The notes under the pieces: model-generated | What the model saw: only the letters and a program-made list of their open reading frames with translations | Told to the model about the DNA's origin: nothing | Databases searched by the model: none | In this document: piece by piece, positions 1 through 5,867 of the stretch | Position numbering within the stretch: position 1 is the first letter of the stretch | Layout: each line of letters opens with the position of its first letter | Made by a program: the position numbers and the translations under genes | NCBI GenBank assembly: GCA_020637615.1 | Contig: JACKKC010000059.1 | Span: 1-6,514, forward strand | Length of the DNA: 6,514 nucleotides | From: Rhodovulum sp. | GTDB lineage: Bacteria; Pseudomonadota; Alphaproteobacteria; Rhodobacterales; Rhodobacteraceae | Reading direction: 5' to 3'

Positions 1-10
1 GGCCGACCCG

Positions 11-26
11 CACACTACACGACACT
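11..26 (+). repeat. Terminal inverted repeat, left end in window (transposase 3' end)
   Basis: The 16 bases CACACTACACGACACT are the exact reverse complement of 517-532. Pairing stops on both sides: base 10 versus 533 mismatches outward and 27 versus 516 mismatches inward. The TAG stop of the transposase remnant (17-15) lies inside this repeat. Confidence 0.9.
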
Positions 27-456
27 CCTTCTTTCTGGTGCATGTTGAGCAATTCTTGTCCAAGGGGTGATTGCTTCGAGTGGGTCTGATCGGAGACGTT
101 TTCTTGTGTGGTCGAAGCCGGTTCGGAGCCAGGACTTTTCGGAGTATCCATGCCGCCTTCTGTGGGCGTGCGGTTGATGAGGATGTCGGCGGCCGTGCAC
201 CCGGCCTAGGCGAGCGCGAGGGCCGCGAGTGCAGGGATGCGGTCGAGTTTCCGCAGATCGGTGAGGCGTGTGTCTTCGATATCGAGGCCTCGGGTCTGCG
301 CCTCGCCGGGACGTTCGCTGGCGATGTGGCTGAGATTGACCGAACGCGCGCTGACATGCCGATGACGAGCAGGCAGAGCGTCTCTGATCGGCTGTTGCTC
401 AAGCTCACACGAGGGCGCAAAATCGAGGTGAGAGTGGTGATGGCGCGATCCAGCAT
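15..456 (-). pseudogene. IS4-family transposase pseudogene (N- and C-terminal pieces, centre deleted)
   Basis: The remnant reads in three frames. From ATG 456 to about 355 it begins MLDRAITTLTSILRPRVSLS and runs to LCLLVIGM, typical of an IS4-type N-terminus. An apparent single-base loss near 352-355 shifts the frame, and SARSVNLSHIASERPG follows. At about 295-305 this joins directly to TRGLDIEDTRLTDLRKLD and a leucine/alanine-rich helix, normally near the C-terminus, so the DDE catalytic core is missing. An amber codon at 208-206 replaces what is probably the Trp of an ALALAWA stretch. A second frameshift near 155-175 leads to the final piece, HGYSEKSWLRTGFDHTRKRL, ending at TAG 17-15. The product cannot be a functional transposase. 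The piece order and the terminal repeats support decay of one element rather than chance resemblance. Confidence 0.78.
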
Positions 457-516
457 GGCACGGTTCCTTGCTCGGGCCCGTCCAGTAGAATCGATCCCGC
501 CGCCCTCAGCCAGCAC

Positions 517-532
517 AGTGTCGTGTAGTGTG
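517..532 (-). repeat. Terminal inverted repeat, right end in window (transposase 5' end)
   Basis: AGTGTCGTGTAGTGTG is the exact inverted copy of 11-26 and marks the end of the element upstream of the transposase start. It lies about 60 bp from the putative ATG at 456, a normal leader length for an IS. Confidence 0.9.
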
Positions 533-1057
533 GGAGCGAACGCTTCGGATCGGCGCGAGGGGGCCGGCTTGCAAATGCCGGTTTGGGTCGGTCGTCCGAT
601 TCGTTCAACCGGACCTCGTATCATGCAGGCCCCGGACAATTGCTTCGTGCCGGCACTGAATTTTCTTTGCAAATCTGGTGCCAGACAAATCCGCGCGGAC
701 TGCCAGCCGCCGGTGAAGCCTGCCGTCCCGAGCCAACAGCCGCCGTACGTCTGCCTCGCAGGATCGCTGGCATTGGCGGGGTCGCCGCAATGGTCCTTCT
801 CGCGCGAGTCTCCGAACTCGGCAAATGCGACCAACATGCCGTCGGCTCGCTGGGGCGACTTGGGTCGTGTGACCATTGCCGGGTCCGGTGTTCGTGGGGC
901 GATCGGGCCATCCGGATGTCGGATCATGGCAATTGCCCCTATGACCGACCGTTTGGCGGATGTGCGGAAGACGATCCATACTGGCCTTGCCCGCGAGATC
1001 CGGTGGAGCGGCTCCGAGCCCATGGTGGTGCCGGGAGGGGCCGGACCGTCGCGCGGA
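533..1057. other. Gene-free stretch between the IS remnant and the dehydrogenase gene
   Basis: No reading frame here has a plausible start with a ribosome binding site, a recognisable domain or coherent codon use. Several frames stay open on both strands. One minus frame has no stop from 1023 to the window edge, and a plus frame runs from 71 to 1132, but both cross the IS boundary and their peptides (rich in Arg, Pro, Ser, Cys) resemble no family. The base composition is less GC-biased than the coding part of the window. Apart from the hairpin at 1027-1047, I see nothing I can name. It may be intergenic DNA or a gene decayed beyond recognition. Confidence 0.6.
1027..1047 (-). terminator. Weak GC-rich hairpin just after the dehydrogenase stop
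   Basis: GGT-G-CCGG and CCGG-ACC can pair (7 bp with one bulged G) around a 6-base loop, starting 10 bases past the TGA of the SDR gene. There is no T-run after it on the minus strand, so it is not a classical intrinsic terminator. Its position at the end of the gene run makes a transcript-end or RNA-stabilising role possible. Confidence 0.25.
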
Positions 1058-1843
1058 TCAGAACGTCGCCGAGGCGCCTCCGTCCACGAGAAGGACCTGC
1101 CCCGTGACATAGCGCGCGTCGTCGGAACATAGGAAATAGACCGGCCCGGCGATATCCTCCGGTTCAGCCCACCGGCGCATCGGGATGCGCCCGTATTTCA
1201 CGTAGATGTCGCGAAACCAGTCGGCATCGTATTCGTGCGAGCCGTCCGGCTGGATCGACATCGGCGTATTGACGAAGCCCGGACAGAGCGCGTTGACCGT
1301 CACCCCGTCCGGTGCGAGATCGGCTGCCAGCGCGCGGGTGAAATTGACGATGGCCCCCTTGGCCGTGGAATAGGCGATCGAATCCGGCCAGCCACGGATG
1401 CCCATGATCGAGGCGATGTTGACGATCCTGCGCGCGGGGCCGGCCTTTAGCATCGATCCGAGCATGGCGAGCGTCATGCGCACTGCGCCGTTCTGGTTGA
1501 CCTCGACCATCTCCGCGTAGCGGGCCATGCTGATTTCCTTGATGCTGCCGCGGCCGGAGATCGCGGCATTGTTCACCAGGATGTCGCAACGCCCGTGCCC
1601 GGCCTCGACGGCGCGCGCCAGCTCCGCGACCGAGGCGTCGCTCGCGATATCCACGACCCGGCCCTCTGCGGCAAGGCCCGCCGCGCGTAGCCGCGCGGCC
1701 GATTCTTCCGCTGCCTCCGCCTTTATGTCAGCCAGGACGACCCGCGCGCCTTCCCGCGCCAGCCGCTCGGCGATCGCGAAGCCGATTCCCTGGGCAGCAC
1801 CCGTCACCACCGCGACCCGATCCTGCAACCGCCTGTCCGTCAT
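1058..1843 (-). CDS. Short-chain dehydrogenase/reductase, probably NAD-dependent, sugar-acid type
   Basis: This 261-residue classical SDR is of full family length. The cofactor loop TGAAQGIG is at 14-21 and Asp39 closes the second strand (VVLADI), which in this family favours NAD(H) over NADP(H). NNA is at 91-93. The catalytic tetrad is visible as Asn116, Ser145, Tyr158 and Lys162 (YSTAK), followed by PG at 188-189 and the C-terminal TGQVLLVDGG. I chose ATG 1843 because it has AGGAG six bases upstream and gives the expected start just before the first beta strand; the frame stays open further upstream but overlaps the preceding gene. It starts 29 bp after the enolase-superfamily gene, so the two are probably co-transcribed. 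By analogy with dehydratase-SDR pairs in sugar catabolism, it may oxidise a 2-keto-3-deoxy sugar acid or a sugar, but the substrate is not readable. It is a soluble cytoplasmic enzyme. Confidence 0.9.
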   Translation of the reverse strand: MTDRRLQDRVAVVTGAAQGIGFAIAERLAREGARVVLADIKAEAAEESAARLRAAGLAAEGRVVDIASDASVAELARAVEAGHGRCDILVNNAAISGRGSIKEISMARYAEMVEVNQNGAVRMTLAMLGSMLKAGPARRIVNIASIMGIRGWPDSIAYSTAKGAIVNFTRALAADLAPDGVTVNALCPGFVNTPMSIQPDGSHEYDADWFRDIYVKYGRIPMRRWAEPEDIAGPVYFLCSDDARYVTGQVLLVDGGASATF

Positions 1844-1849
1844 GCCCCG

Positions 1850-1854
1850 CTCCT
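1850..1854 (-). promoter_or_regulatory. Ribosome binding site fixing the SDR start
   Basis: AGGAG in the context AAAGGAGCGGGGC-ATG lies six bases before ATG 1843. It decides against the longer open frame that continues upstream through the enolase-superfamily gene. Confidence 0.75.
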
Positions 1855-1872
1855 TTCCTTGACCCGCGGCCC

Positions 1873-3084
1873 TCAGGCCACCGCGTATTTGCGCACGGCC
1901 TCCCAATCGACCTCGACACCCAGCCCCGGTTTCTCGGGCAGGGGAATCCGCCCGTTCTCCAGGCGCAGCTCCTCCCGGGCTAGCTCGCGCCGCAGCCGCT
2001 CGACTGCGAGCGTCGGAGGGAGGTATTCGATGAACGGGCAATGGGGCGTGACGAAGGCGAGATGCGCGGTCGCCGAGATCGAGATCCCCGTCTTCCAGCA
2101 ATGCGGGACGATCAGCATCTCCCGCGCGGCCGCCATGTCGCAGACGATCCGCGCCTCGCCGATACCGCCGACGCGCCCGACGTCCGGCTGAGCCACCTGA
2201 ATCCGGCCGCGATCCATCAGCTCCTCGAACTCGAAGCGCGTGGCCAGCCATTCCCCGAAGGCGACGCGCATCGGCGCCCGCTCCGAGACCTTGGCGATCT
2301 CGGCGAGGCTGTCCGACCAGATCGGCGTCTCGAGGAAGAAGATGTCGAATGCCGCCCAGTCCTTCACCACCGACAGGCAGGTCTCGGCATCCTCCCAGAG
2401 GTACTGGACATCGACCATCAGCGTCGTCTCGGGTCCGATCGCGTCGCGGACCGCGGCCACCACCTCGGTGTGCCGGTCATAGGATTCGTGCATCCCGCCA
2501 TGGGCGTAGGGCCCGTTCATCGTGACCTCGGTCTTGATTGCGGTGAAGCCGAGGGCCTTGGCGTCGAGCGCGGAGGCGACCAGCGCGTCGCGGTACTCCG
2601 CGAAGGAGTGCCCGCCCGGCTGCAGCGAGGCGTAGGGCACGATGTGATCGCGGGCCGCGCCGCCCAGGAGCGCGTGGACCGGCTTGCCGGTGAGCTTGCC
2701 GCAGAGATCCCAGAGCGCCATCTCGACCGCGCTCAGGGCATGGATGACCATGCCGCGTCGACCGTTCATCGCAGTCCCGACATAGACCCGCTGCCAGATC
2801 CCGCCGATATCGAACGGGTCTTGGCCGATCAGCATCTCGCGGATGCATTGCCCCATCGTATGGGTGCCCGGCGATTCGATGCAGGCCCTGGCGATCCACG
2901 GATTGGCGTCGCATTCCCCGATCCCGAGCGTGCCGTCGTCGCTGCGGATCACCACGATCAGGCTGTCCTGGGCCGAGGAAGTGAATTGCGGATCGTAGTC
3001 GGGGGCGAGCAGCACTCGGCATTCGACGCTGACGATGCGGGCTTCGGGCGCGGGCGCGTCGAGAACGGGCGAGACGGTGCGCAT
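1873..3084 (-). CDS. Mandelate racemase/muconate lactonizing enzyme family protein, probable sugar-acid dehydratase
   Basis: This 403-residue enolase-superfamily enzyme has an N-terminal capping domain (about 15-140) and a barrel domain. The family signature around ALWDLCGK lies at 123-130. The three acidic metal ligands appear to be Asp225 (MVDVQ), Glu252 (FFLETP) and Glu278 (FGEW). Asp301 (QPDVGRVGG) and His328 (VPHCWKTGIS) would form the His-Asp base dyad, and Glu353 (FIEYLP) matches the late Glu of the mandelate racemase subgroup. The usual KxK at the second barrel strand is K184-T-E186, so the second Lys is replaced by Glu. Members of this subgroup with a His-Asp dyad often dehydrate aldonic or aldaric acids to 2-keto-3-deoxy acids, using Mg2+. 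I infer that role here; the substrate is unknown. ATG 3084 has GAGG five bases upstream. The gene is followed closely by the SDR. It acts in the cytoplasm. Confidence 0.88.
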   Translation of the reverse strand: MRTVSPVLDAPAPEARIVSVECRVLLAPDYDPQFTSSAQDSLIVVIRSDDGTLGIGECDANPWIARACIESPGTHTMGQCIREMLIGQDPFDIGGIWQRVYVGTAMNGRRGMVIHALSAVEMALWDLCGKLTGKPVHALLGGAARDHIVPYASLQPGGHSFAEYRDALVASALDAKALGFTAIKTEVTMNGPYAHGGMHESYDRHTEVVAAVRDAIGPETTLMVDVQYLWEDAETCLSVVKDWAAFDIFFLETPIWSDSLAEIAKVSERAPMRVAFGEWLATRFEFEELMDRGRIQVAQPDVGRVGGIGEARIVCDMAAAREMLIVPHCWKTGISISATAHLAFVTPHCPFIEYLPPTLAVERLRRELAREELRLENGRIPLPEKPGLGVEVDWEAVRKYAVA

Positions 3085-3089
3085 GATGA

Positions 3090-3093
3090 CCTC
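3090..3093 (-). promoter_or_regulatory. Ribosome binding site for the enolase-superfamily gene
   Basis: GAGG in GCGAGGTCATC-ATG lies five bases before ATG 3084 and supports that start. A stronger GGAGG at 3171-3167 precedes a different, out-of-frame ATG at 3160 (see findings). Confidence 0.55.
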
Positions 3094-3109
3094 GCGAACC
3101 TGAGCGGCG

Positions 3110-3128
3110 GCCGCTGCCGGGCAGCGGC
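3110..3128 (-). other. Perfect 8-bp hairpin between modC and the dehydratase gene
   Basis: GCCGCTGC at 3110-3117 and GCAGCGGC at 3121-3128 are exact inverted copies around a 3-base loop. The hairpin lies 63 bp past the modC stop and 26 bp before the dehydratase start. No T-run follows on the minus strand. It could attenuate or separate transcription between the mod operon and the catabolic pair, stabilise the RNA, or be a chance product of high GC. Confidence 0.4.
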
Positions 3129-3190
3129 ACCCTGGAGTCGTCCCACAGCCGGATGCGCATCACAAGCCTCCGGGACGCCCGCGCAGGCGG

Positions 3191-4309
3191 TCAGGATGCC
3201 GGTTTGGTCCGCGGGCCGATCACGTGGATCCCGTCGGTCAGGAGCGAAACCGTCGCCGCCGCGTCGGGCGCGAGGCCGTTGCGGCGCGCCACGTGCAGCG
3301 GCACGGAGAACTGCAGGGGCAGCGTTCCGTCATGGCTCGGCCGGAAGCTCACCCAGGCCATCTGCCCGATCGGCACCAGCGTCTCCACATGACCCTCGAC
3401 CGGGTTCTCGCGCTCGCCCCGTGAGGGCCGGTCGCGGCGGTGGAGCACGACGAAGCCGTCGGGGATCACCCAGCTGACCGGCGTGCCGGGCGCGAGGCCG
3501 GGCAGGGGGCCCGCCTCGAGCAGTTTGCCGGACCAGTCGATCGCCGTCCCTTGCTCCGAATGCGCGCCGACCCGGCCCTCGAAGACGTTGCGCAGATCCA
3601 CGAGCCGGGCGATCTCCGCCGAATCCGGCCGGGAGGTGACCGTCTCCGGCGTTCCGGTCTGCAGGCTGCGGCCCCGCGAGACGACCGTCAGCCGGTCGGC
3701 GAGCAGGACAGCTTCGTCGAGATCGTGGGTCACCAGCACCACCGGCATCTCGAGGCTGCGGCGCAATTCGGCGACTTCGCGGTAGAGCCGCTGCCGCGTC
3801 GCCTTGTCCACCGCGGAGAAGGGCTCGTCGAGCAACAGCACCTGCGGGGCCCGGGCGAGCGCGCGCGCTACCGCGACCCGCTGCTGCTGGCCGCCGGAGA
3901 GCGCCGAGGGCAGTCGCGCCTCGAGCCCGGCGAGATGCACGCGGGCGAGCAGCTCGCGCGCGCGCCCCTCGCGTTCGGCCCGCGGCAGATGCCCCGTCGC
4001 GGTCATGACGTTGCCGAGTGCGCTCATGTGCGGGAAGAGCGCGTAGCTCTGGAAGACCATGCCCGCGCGCCGGCGCTGCGGCGGCAGCGCGATGCCGGCG
4101 GCGGCGTCGAACCAGACCTCCGGGCCGACCGCGATCCGCCCGCCCGCGGCCCGGTAGGTGCCGGCGATGGCGCGCAATATGGTTGATTTGCCGCTCCCCG
4201 AGGGCCCGACCAGCGCGAGAAGCTCGCCGGGCGCGCAGTCGAAGGCGACGTCCAGCGGGATCGGCCCCGGTTGGCGCAGTTCCACCGAAAGCCCGCCGGC
4301 AGCCGTCAC
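3191..4309 (-). CDS. modC: Molybdate/tungstate ABC transporter, ATP-binding subunit ModC
   Basis: The 372-residue protein is the energy-coupling subunit of a molybdate-type importer on the inner face of the membrane. The ATPase domain shows Walker A GPSGSGKST (35-43), Q-loop Gln87 (VFQSYALFPH), signature LSGGQ (137-141), Walker B VLLLDEP (157-163), D-loop SAVD (165-168) and H-loop His195 (VTHD). After about residue 240 comes a C-terminal extension ending in a TOBE-like region (about 295-367), which in ModC proteins can bind oxyanion. The start is GTG 4309, overlapping the modB stop as GTGA, so translation is probably coupled; no strong separate ribosome binding site is seen. The ATPase domain alone would fit many importers. 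The assignment to molybdate rests on the order modA-modB-modC and on the binding-protein sequence. Confidence 0.9.
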   Translation of the reverse strand: MTAAGGLSVELRQPGPIPLDVAFDCAPGELLALVGPSGSGKSTILRAIAGTYRAAGGRIAVGPEVWFDAAAGIALPPQRRRAGMVFQSYALFPHMSALGNVMTATGHLPRAEREGRARELLARVHLAGLEARLPSALSGGQQQRVAVARALARAPQVLLLDEPFSAVDKATRQRLYREVAELRRSLEMPVVLVTHDLDEAVLLADRLTVVSRGRSLQTGTPETVTSRPDSAEIARLVDLRNVFEGRVGAHSEQGTAIDWSGKLLEAGPLPGLAPGTPVSWVIPDGFVVLHRRDRPSRGERENPVEGHVETLVPIGQMAWVSFRPSHDGTLPLQFSVPLHVARRNGLAPDAAATVSLLTDGIHVIGPRTKPAS

Positions 4310-4974
4310 GCCCGACGCCGTCCCAGATGCCGCGACAGCGCCAGCGTCAGCGCGATTGTGGCGAGCGAAAGGACCAGCAGCACCGCGGCCATGCGCCCCG
4401 CCGCGGCATCGTCGAAGGCCTGCACTCGGTCGTAGATGGCGATGGCGATCGTCTTGGTCTCGCCCGGGATGGCGCCCCCGACCATGAGTACGATGCCGAA
4501 TTCGCCAAGCGTATGCGCGAAGCAGAGCACGCTCGCGGTCAGCACCCCCGGCCAGGCCAGCGGCAGCTCGACGCGGAGGAAGCTCTGCCAGGCCGAAAGC
4601 CCGGAACAGGCCGCCGCATCGCGCAGATCGGCGCCGACGGTCTCGAAGCCGCGCTGCGTTGGCTGCACCGCGAAGGGCAGGTTGAAAAGGATCGAGGCGA
4701 GAAGGAGCCCCTCGAAGCTGAAGGCGAGCGGCTGCCCCGCGACGGACTGCCAGGCCTGCCCGAGCGGCGAGGCGGCGCCGAAGGCCACCAGCAGGTAGTA
4801 GCCGAGCACCGTCGGCGGCAGCACCAGCGGCAGCAGGATCAGCGCCTCGATGACCGATCGGCCGCGCATCTCGCCGAAGGCGAGCCAGCGGCCGAGCAAC
4901 AGCCCGATCGGCAGCAGCGCCAGCACCGTCAGGCCGGCGAGTCGGAAGGAAAGCCAGAGCGCTGTCCAGTCCAT
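4306..4974 (-). CDS. modB: Molybdate/tungstate ABC transporter, permease subunit ModB
   Basis: This 222-residue inner-membrane protein has about five hydrophobic segments (roughly 12-33, 42-64, 86-104, 142-166 and 195-214). The cytoplasmic EAA-type coupling loop that docks on the ATPase lies around 116-145 (LRDAAACSGLSAWQSFLRVE). The following AHTLGEFGIVLMVGGAIPGE is characteristic of ModB-type permeases. Size and topology match the family, which works as a homodimer. ATG 4974 lies 18 bp after the modA stop without a clear Shine-Dalgarno, so re-initiation from modA is plausible. The 3' end overlaps modC by four bases. The alternative, a sulfate or tungstate permease of the same superfamily, is less likely given the short length and the ModA partner. 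Confidence 0.92.
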   Translation of the reverse strand: MDWTALWLSFRLAGLTVLALLPIGLLLGRWLAFGEMRGRSVIEALILLPLVLPPTVLGYYLLVAFGAASPLGQAWQSVAGQPLAFSFEGLLLASILFNLPFAVQPTQRGFETVGADLRDAAACSGLSAWQSFLRVELPLAWPGVLTASVLCFAHTLGEFGIVLMVGGAIPGETKTIAIAIYDRVQAFDDAAAGRMAAVLLVLSLATIALTLALSRHLGRRRA

Positions 4975-4992
4975 GGGGCGAGCCGTCGCGCG

Positions 4993-5790
4993 TCAGGGCG
5001 CCGCGCCGGCGGTGTCGAATCCGTGCCGCGCGAATATGGCGGCGGCCTCCGGCGTCTTAAGGAAGTCGTAGAAGGCCTCAGCCTCGGCGCCGGCGCCGGC
5101 GAGCAGCACCATGCGCTGGTCGAGCGGCGTGTACCAGTCGCCGGGGACCGGCACATACTGCCCCCGCGCGGCGACCTGCGGCGCCAGCACCAGCGACAGG
5201 GCCACGAGCCCGCCGTCCGCATTGCCCGAGGCCGCGAATTGCACCGCCTGGGCGACGTTCTCGCCGAAGACCAGATGCGGGCCGATCGCCTCCCAGAGGC
5301 CGCGGTGCCGCAGCGCCTCCTCGGCGGCGCGGCCATAGGGCGCATGCTCGGGATTGGCGATGGCGAAGCGCGCGAGTCGCCCGTCCCCGAGTGCCGCCGC
5401 GAGGTCGTCGAAGCTGCCGTCTGCTTTGAGCGGCGAGCCCTCGGCCACGAAGAGCACCAGCCGGCCCCGGGCATAGTCGACGCCCTCGTCGCGGGTCAGC
5501 CCCTCGGCCGCCAGCACCGCCACATAGTCTTGGTCCGCCGAGAGGAAGAGTTCGAACGGCGCCCCCTCGCGGATCTGCCGCGTCAAGTTGCCCGAGGCGC
5601 CGAAGACCAGCCGAAGTTCGCTTTCGCCGCTTTCCTCGAAGGCCGCCGCGAGCTCCGGCAGCACCGACTGGAGATTGTTCGCCGCGGCCACCACGGTGGC
5701 GGCCTCCAGGCTGGCCGGGGCCGCGCCCGTGGCGAGCGCCACGGCCAGAATCAGGGACAGAGGCTTTGTCGGGATTGTGCGCAAGGTCAC
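4993..5790 (-). CDS. modA: Molybdate/tungstate ABC transporter, periplasmic binding protein ModA
   Basis: The 265-residue protein has a signal peptide: basic MTLRTIPTKP, hydrophobic LSLILAVALATGAA, and probable cleavage near residue 30 before ATVVAAAN. Family motifs follow in order: AAANNL (35-40), FGASGNLTRQI (63-73), LFLSADQDYV (81-90), NPEHAPYG (146-153) and ENVAQA (177-182). Lined up by eye against Azotobacter ModA, whose remembered ligands are Thr, Asn, Ser, Tyr and Val, the pocket would be Ala37, Asn38, Ser67, Tyr152 and Val179. So Asn replaces the Ser of E. coli ModA, while the Azotobacter Thr is Ala here. The start is GTG 5790 with no strong ribosome binding site; the fit of the signal peptide supports it. 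It delivers molybdate or tungstate to ModBC in the periplasm. No ModE-like operator is seen upstream. Confidence 0.92.
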   Translation of the reverse strand: MTLRTIPTKPLSLILAVALATGAAPASLEAATVVAAANNLQSVLPELAAAFEESGESELRLVFGASGNLTRQIREGAPFELFLSADQDYVAVLAAEGLTRDEGVDYARGRLVLFVAEGSPLKADGSFDDLAAALGDGRLARFAIANPEHAPYGRAAEEALRHRGLWEAIGPHLVFGENVAQAVQFAASGNADGGLVALSLVLAPQVAARGQYVPVPGDWYTPLDQRMVLLAGAGAEAEAFYDFLKTPEAAAIFARHGFDTAGAAP

Positions 5791-5830
5791 TTTACCGCCG
5801 GATCTGCCGCAGCCTACCGGCTCGCGGGAG

Positions 5831-5858
5831 GGCGCGCAATCGCCGGCGCTCGCGCGCC
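5831..5858 (-). terminator. GC-rich hairpin between the sugar ABC ATPase and modA
   Basis: GGCGCGC (5831-5837) and GCGCGCC (5852-5858) are exact inverted copies, giving a 7-bp all-GC stem with a 14-base loop that contains a further self-complementary CGCCGGCG. It starts nine bases past the ATPase stop, where a terminator would be expected, but no T-run follows. It may mark the end of the sugar-transport transcript. No clear -35/-10 promoter for modA is visible in the rest of the 77-bp gap. Confidence 0.35.
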
Positions 5859-5867
5859 TGCCCCGGG

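Larger units (their letters stand above)
11..532 (-). mobile_element. Internally deleted, MITE-like IS4-family insertion sequence remnant
   Basis: A 522-bp element is bounded by perfect 16-bp terminal inverted repeats (CACACTACACGACACT at 11-26 and its exact reverse complement at 517-532). Between them, on the minus strand, are peptide fragments resembling both the start and the end of an IS4-family DDE transposase, with the central catalytic part absent. The transposase reading frame ends at 15, inside the left repeat, as is common in such elements. Intact IS4-family elements are usually about 1.3-1.6 kb, so roughly 0.8-1 kb appears lost; that figure is an estimate. No convincing target-site duplication is visible: the ten bases before 11 and the ten after 532 agree at only four positions. 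The element cannot move by itself, but its intact ends could in principle still be recognised by a transposase from a full-length relative. Family assignment rests on remembered motif similarity, not a search. Confidence 0.8.

Noticed and set aside
1..1023. Minus-strand frame open from ATG 1023 to the window edge
   Set aside because: It crosses both IS ends. Only its 456-355 part makes sense, as the transposase N-terminus; the rest changes frame relative to the transposase fragments, so it is not one gene.
71..1132. Plus-strand 353-codon open frame
   Set aside because: It begins at a TTG inside the IS remnant, crosses the IS boundary, and ends antisense to the SDR 3' end. The peptide has no family resemblance and no ribosome binding site supports it.
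1844..2251. N-terminal extension of the SDR reading frame
   Set aside because: The extra 136 codons overlap the dehydratase gene and have no SDR-like sequence. ATG 1843 has a proper ribosome binding site and gives the family length.
2041..3477. Plus-strand 478-codon open frame opposite the dehydratase and modC
   Set aside because: It is antisense to two well-supported genes and is Arg/Ala/Gly/His-rich with no domain, a shadow typical of high-GC DNA.
5791..5867. Possible ModE operator or molybdenum-cofactor riboswitch upstream of modA
   Set aside because: The 77-bp gap is too short for the riboswitch, and no AT-rich palindrome of the ModE/MopAB type is present.
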